Assembly: GCA_947625205.1 (NCBI GenBank)
Contig: CANQNN010000002.1
Location: 124,001 to 188,000 of the forward strand
DNA length: 64,000 nucleotides
Reading direction: 5' to 3'
Source of the DNA: an uncultured Lachnospiraceae bacterium
GTDB taxonomy: Bacteria > Bacillota > Clostridia > Lachnospirales > Lachnospiraceae
Shown here piece after piece: positions 61,908 to 64,000 of this stretch; the first letter of the stretch is position 1; every line of letters starts with the position of its first letter. The notes beneath the pieces are model-generated. The model was not told the origin of the DNA. It worked only from the letters and a program-made list of their open reading frames with translations, and searched no databases. A program made the position numbers and the translations under genes.

Positions 61908-62126
61908 ATGAGTAAAACTTATAAGATCGAAGTTGATTGCGCCAACTGTGCGGAAAAGATGCAGGAGGCGGCAAATAAAACAGAAGGCGTTGCCGAGGCT
62001 GTGGTAAGCTTTATGACACAGAAGATGAAGGTGGAATTTGCGGAGGGGGCAGACGAAAAATCTGTTATGAAGCAAGTCCTGAAAGCCTGTAGAAAAGTAG
62101 AACCTGACTGCGTGATAGAGATCTGA
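61908..62126 (+). CDS. Small HMA-domain metal-binding protein
   Basis: The 72-residue protein is one heavy-metal-associated ferredoxin-like domain with the metal site DCANC (residues 10-14). Such domains carry Cu(I), Zn(II) or Cd(II) to P-type ATPases. ATG 61908 follows ACGGAGGAAAG; an upstream open frame runs through the ArsR gene and is not used. It is 61 bp after the repressor and likely in its operon. No metal ATPase follows, which is unusual for this pair. Confidence 0.9.
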   Translation: MSKTYKIEVDCANCAEKMQEAANKTEGVAEAVVSFMTQKMKVEFAEGADEKSVMKQVLKACRKVEPDCVIEI

Positions 62127-62167
62127 CATTCACGGCAGAGAAATTGAAACATGGGGGAACCGTTGCA

Positions 62168-62815
62168 TTGAAAACTGTAAGGAAAATAGTCACAACGATT
62201 GTATGCATAATGTGTATGTGGATCCTGACCGCCTGCGGAGAGGATGAGGAACTGACAGCGTACCAGGAAGATATGAATACTTTTTTTGAGAATATCGCGG
62301 CATGTAACGATGGTATGAATGCCATCAACGCCTCCGACGAGGACGCCGTCGATCAGCTTTTGTCATATCTGGACCAGCTGCAGTCAGAAGTTACATGGAT
62401 GGCACAGCTGGAAACGCCGGACGAGTTTTCGGCGGTTGACAGCCTGGCGGATGAAGCGGATGAAAACATGCAGCAGGCGGTTGCGCTGTATCACAATGCA
62501 TACGAGGCGGTGCCTTATGACGATGTGACCGCGCAGGCGGCAAGGCAGTATTATGACAGGGCCAATCTGCGGATCCAGTATATTATCATGATCCTGCACG
62601 GGCAGATCCCCGAGGGAGAGGGCATCACGTATATAGAGGACGAAGGTATTCTGGGCGGCGGTTATTTGAACAAGACGGATGACGAGTCGCAGGAAAGCGA
62701 AGATGACGGTCCGGCGGAAGAGAACGGAGAGATGCCGGCAGATGAGTTTGATACGGATGATACAGTATTTGATGAAGAACCCGTAGAAGACGGTGCGCAG
62801 GAGAACGTGCAGTAA
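62168..62815 (+). CDS. Small acidic lipoprotein
   Basis: The 215-residue protein has a signal peptide ending in the lipobox WILTAC (Cys near residue 20). The mature part is helical (about 22-150, AYQEDMNTFFENIAACNDGMNAI) and ends in an acidic low-complexity tail (DDESQESEDDGPAEENGEMP). I recognise no family. TTG 62168 is chosen as start because GGGGGAA (62153-62159) precedes it; TTG 62144 is also open. It lies 41 bp after the HMA gene and 1 bp before the methionine synthase gene, so it may be co-transcribed with both. Confidence 0.7.
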   Translation: MKTVRKIVTTIVCIMCMWILTACGEDEELTAYQEDMNTFFENIAACNDGMNAINASDEDAVDQLLSYLDQLQSEVTWMAQLETPDEFSAVDSLADEADENMQQAVALYHNAYEAVPYDDVTAQAARQYYDRANLRIQYIIMILHGQIPEGEGITYIEDEGILGGGYLNKTDDESQESEDDGPAEENGEMPADEFDTDDTVFDEEPVEDGAQENVQ

Positions 62816-62816
62816 G

Positions 62817-64000
62817 ATGAACAGACAGGAATTCCGGACACTGACAAATGACAGGCTGATATATCTGGACGGCGCCACAGGGACGAATCTGCAGAAAAAG
62901 GGTATGCCTGCAGGAGTATGCCCTGAAAAATGGATATTGGATAACCGTGAGGTTATGATACAGCTGCAGAGAGATTTCGTCGAAGCGGGGAGCAATATTG
63001 TATATGCCCCGACTTTTACGGCTAACCGGATCAAATTACAGGAATACGGCCTGGCGGACCGGATCCGGGAAATGAATCATGAACTGGTTGCGCTGTCTAA
63101 GGAAGCCGTTGGCGATAGAGCGCTGATCGCCGGAGACATTACTATGACGGGCCAGCAGCTTACGCCTGTGGGCCATCTGGATTTTGAGGAGCTGATCGGT
63201 ACTTATAAAGAACAGATCCTTTGTCTGGCGGATGCGAAAGTCGATCTTCTTGTCGTGGAAACGATGATGAGTCTTCAGGAGACCAGGGCAGCGCTCATTG
63301 CTGCCAGGGAAGTGTGCGATCTACCTGTGATGGCGACTCTGACTTTTAAGGAGAATGGAAGAACGCTGTACGGAACGGACGCGGTCACGGCTGCCGTTGT
63401 GCTGGAAAGTCTGGGAGCCAGCGCGGTGGGCGTTAATTGCTCCACCGGGCCTGACAGGATGGCGGATATTGTGCGCAGCATGGCGGATGTCACCTGCGTG
63501 CCTATCATAGCAAAGCCGAATGCAGGGCTTCCCTGTCTGGATGAAAGCGGAAATACGGTCTATGATATGGATGCTGCGACCTTCGGCGAACATATGAAGG
63601 CGCTGGTGGATGCGGGAGCGTCCATTGTGGGCGGCTGCTGCGGTACAACGCCCGAATATATCCGCATGACCAAAGAGGCTGTGGGCGGTATGCAGGTCAG
63701 AAAAAGGGAACCATCCGGCAGACGGTTTCTGGCAAGTGAACGCCGGACAGTTTCGTTTGGTCTGGACGACAGATTTATCATTGTGGGGGAACGCATCAAT
63801 CCTACGGGCAAGAAAAAGCTGCAGGAGCAGCTGAGAAACGGTTCTATGGAGATGGTTTCCGACTTTGCCAGAGAGCAGGAAGCTTGCGGTGCAGAGATAC
63901 TGGATATCAATATGGGTATGAGCGGCATAGACGAGAGAGCGGCGATGCTTGAAGCGATCGAAGCTGTGTCGGGCGTTACGGACCTTCCGCTGTCGCTGGA
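62817..64000 (+). CDS. Methionine synthase, homocysteine and pterin domains (incomplete at window edge)
   Basis: Translation from ATG 62817 (AGGAGAA 11 nt upstream) gives 394 codons and no stop before the window ends. The homocysteine S-methyltransferase domain (about 1-290) shows IYLDGATGTNLQKKGMP and the zinc cysteines in VGVNCSTGP and GGCCGTTPEYI. The pterin-binding domain begins at about 320 with IIVGERINPTGKKKL and EILDINMGMSGID. This is the MetH architecture, in which the cobalamin domain would follow outside the window. It would methylate homocysteine with methyl-THF, linking the folate genes and O-acetylhomoserine sulfhydrylase. It may be a MetH-like short form. Confidence 0.92.
   Translation, partial: MNRQEFRTLTNDRLIYLDGATGTNLQKKGMPAGVCPEKWILDNREVMIQLQRDFVEAGSNIVYAPTFTANRIKLQEYGLADRIREMNHELVALSKEAVGDRALIAGDITMTGQQLTPVGHLDFEELIGTYKEQILCLADAKVDLLVVETMMSLQETRAALIAAREVCDLPVMATLTFKENGRTLYGTDAVTAAVVLESLGASAVGVNCSTGPDRMADIVRSMADVTCVPIIAKPNAGLPCLDESGNTVYDMDAATFGEHMKALVDAGASIVGGCCGTTPEYIRMTKEAVGGMQVRKREPSGRRFLASERRTVSFGLDDRFIIVGERINPTGKKKLQEQLRNGSMEMVSDFAREQEACGAEILDINMGMSGIDERAAMLEAIEAVSGVTDLPLSL

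Noticed and set aside
1-64000. CRISPR array, prophage, IS element or rRNA operon
   Set aside because: No regularly spaced repeats, integrase, structural phage genes, terminal inverted repeats or rRNA sequence were seen. The Rpn-family genes are the only mobile-like genes.

Overview
The window is a gene-dense chromosomal segment of a spore-forming member of the Firmicutes class Clostridia. The best fit is a Lachnospiraceae gut anaerobe of intermediate GC. Evidence: the sporulation pair yqfC/yqfD, a SpoIIIE/FtsK translocase beside a TepA-like protease, Rex, an NfnAB pair, BspA-like surface proteins, and AGGAGG-type ribosome sites with TTGACA-N17-TATAAT promoters. No rRNA, tRNA, CRISPR array, intact insertion sequence or prophage was seen.

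Region 1 (1-11337) is accessory. It holds a run of Rpn-family nuclease/putative transposase genes: the tail of one copy, one full copy and a C-terminal fragment copy linked by a 26-bp direct repeat. Two large secreted BspA-like leucine-rich-repeat proteins follow, sharing a C-terminal module and an unusual TGD...IHPKWFL sorting signal. After a terminator comes a subtilisin-like protease without a signal peptide.

Region 2 (11334-16934) has a LeuA/Re-citrate-synthase-like enzyme, a GntR regulator and NADP isocitrate dehydrogenase, which together suggest a partial TCA route to 2-oxoglutarate. An ABC-F ATPase on the opposite strand shares a divergent promoter region with rex.

Region 3 (16861-25200) holds rex, a coiled-coil protein, the nnr-alr-mazF cluster (no antitoxin gene), a CorC/HlyC-type membrane protein, YebC and an O-acetylhomoserine sulfhydrylase.

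Region 4 (25230-39329) contains a polytopic membrane protein, a TepA-like protease, FtsK/SpoIIIE and the one-carbon genes fhs and folD. It also has a zinc-ribbon/TPR membrane protein, NfnA/NfnB, a Dabb protein, a membrane-anchored MORN protein and a second zinc-ribbon membrane protein.

Region 5 (39326-49421) is rlmH, a pyrimidine-nucleoside phosphorylase and the conserved yqfC-yqfD-phoH-(PgpH-like)-ybeY block. In that block the HD hydrolase is shortened and has lost its HD motif. A MATE-like flippase, a BofC-like protein and a BaiN/HI0933-type flavoprotein follow.

Region 6 (49452-55110) is a four-gene carbohydrate-type ABC importer whose binding protein carries both a lipobox and a C-terminal LPETS/membrane segment, then a separate lipoprotein. 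Region 7 (55176-64000) holds a DUF2971 protein, an HD-domain protein and a FAD-dependent oxidoreductase. Then come the proline genes proB and proA with a 5-formyl-THF cyclo-ligase between them, a SmtB/CzrA-type zinc-sensing ArsR regulator with its operator and a small HMA protein, a lipoprotein, and the start of a cobalamin-type methionine synthase that runs off the window.
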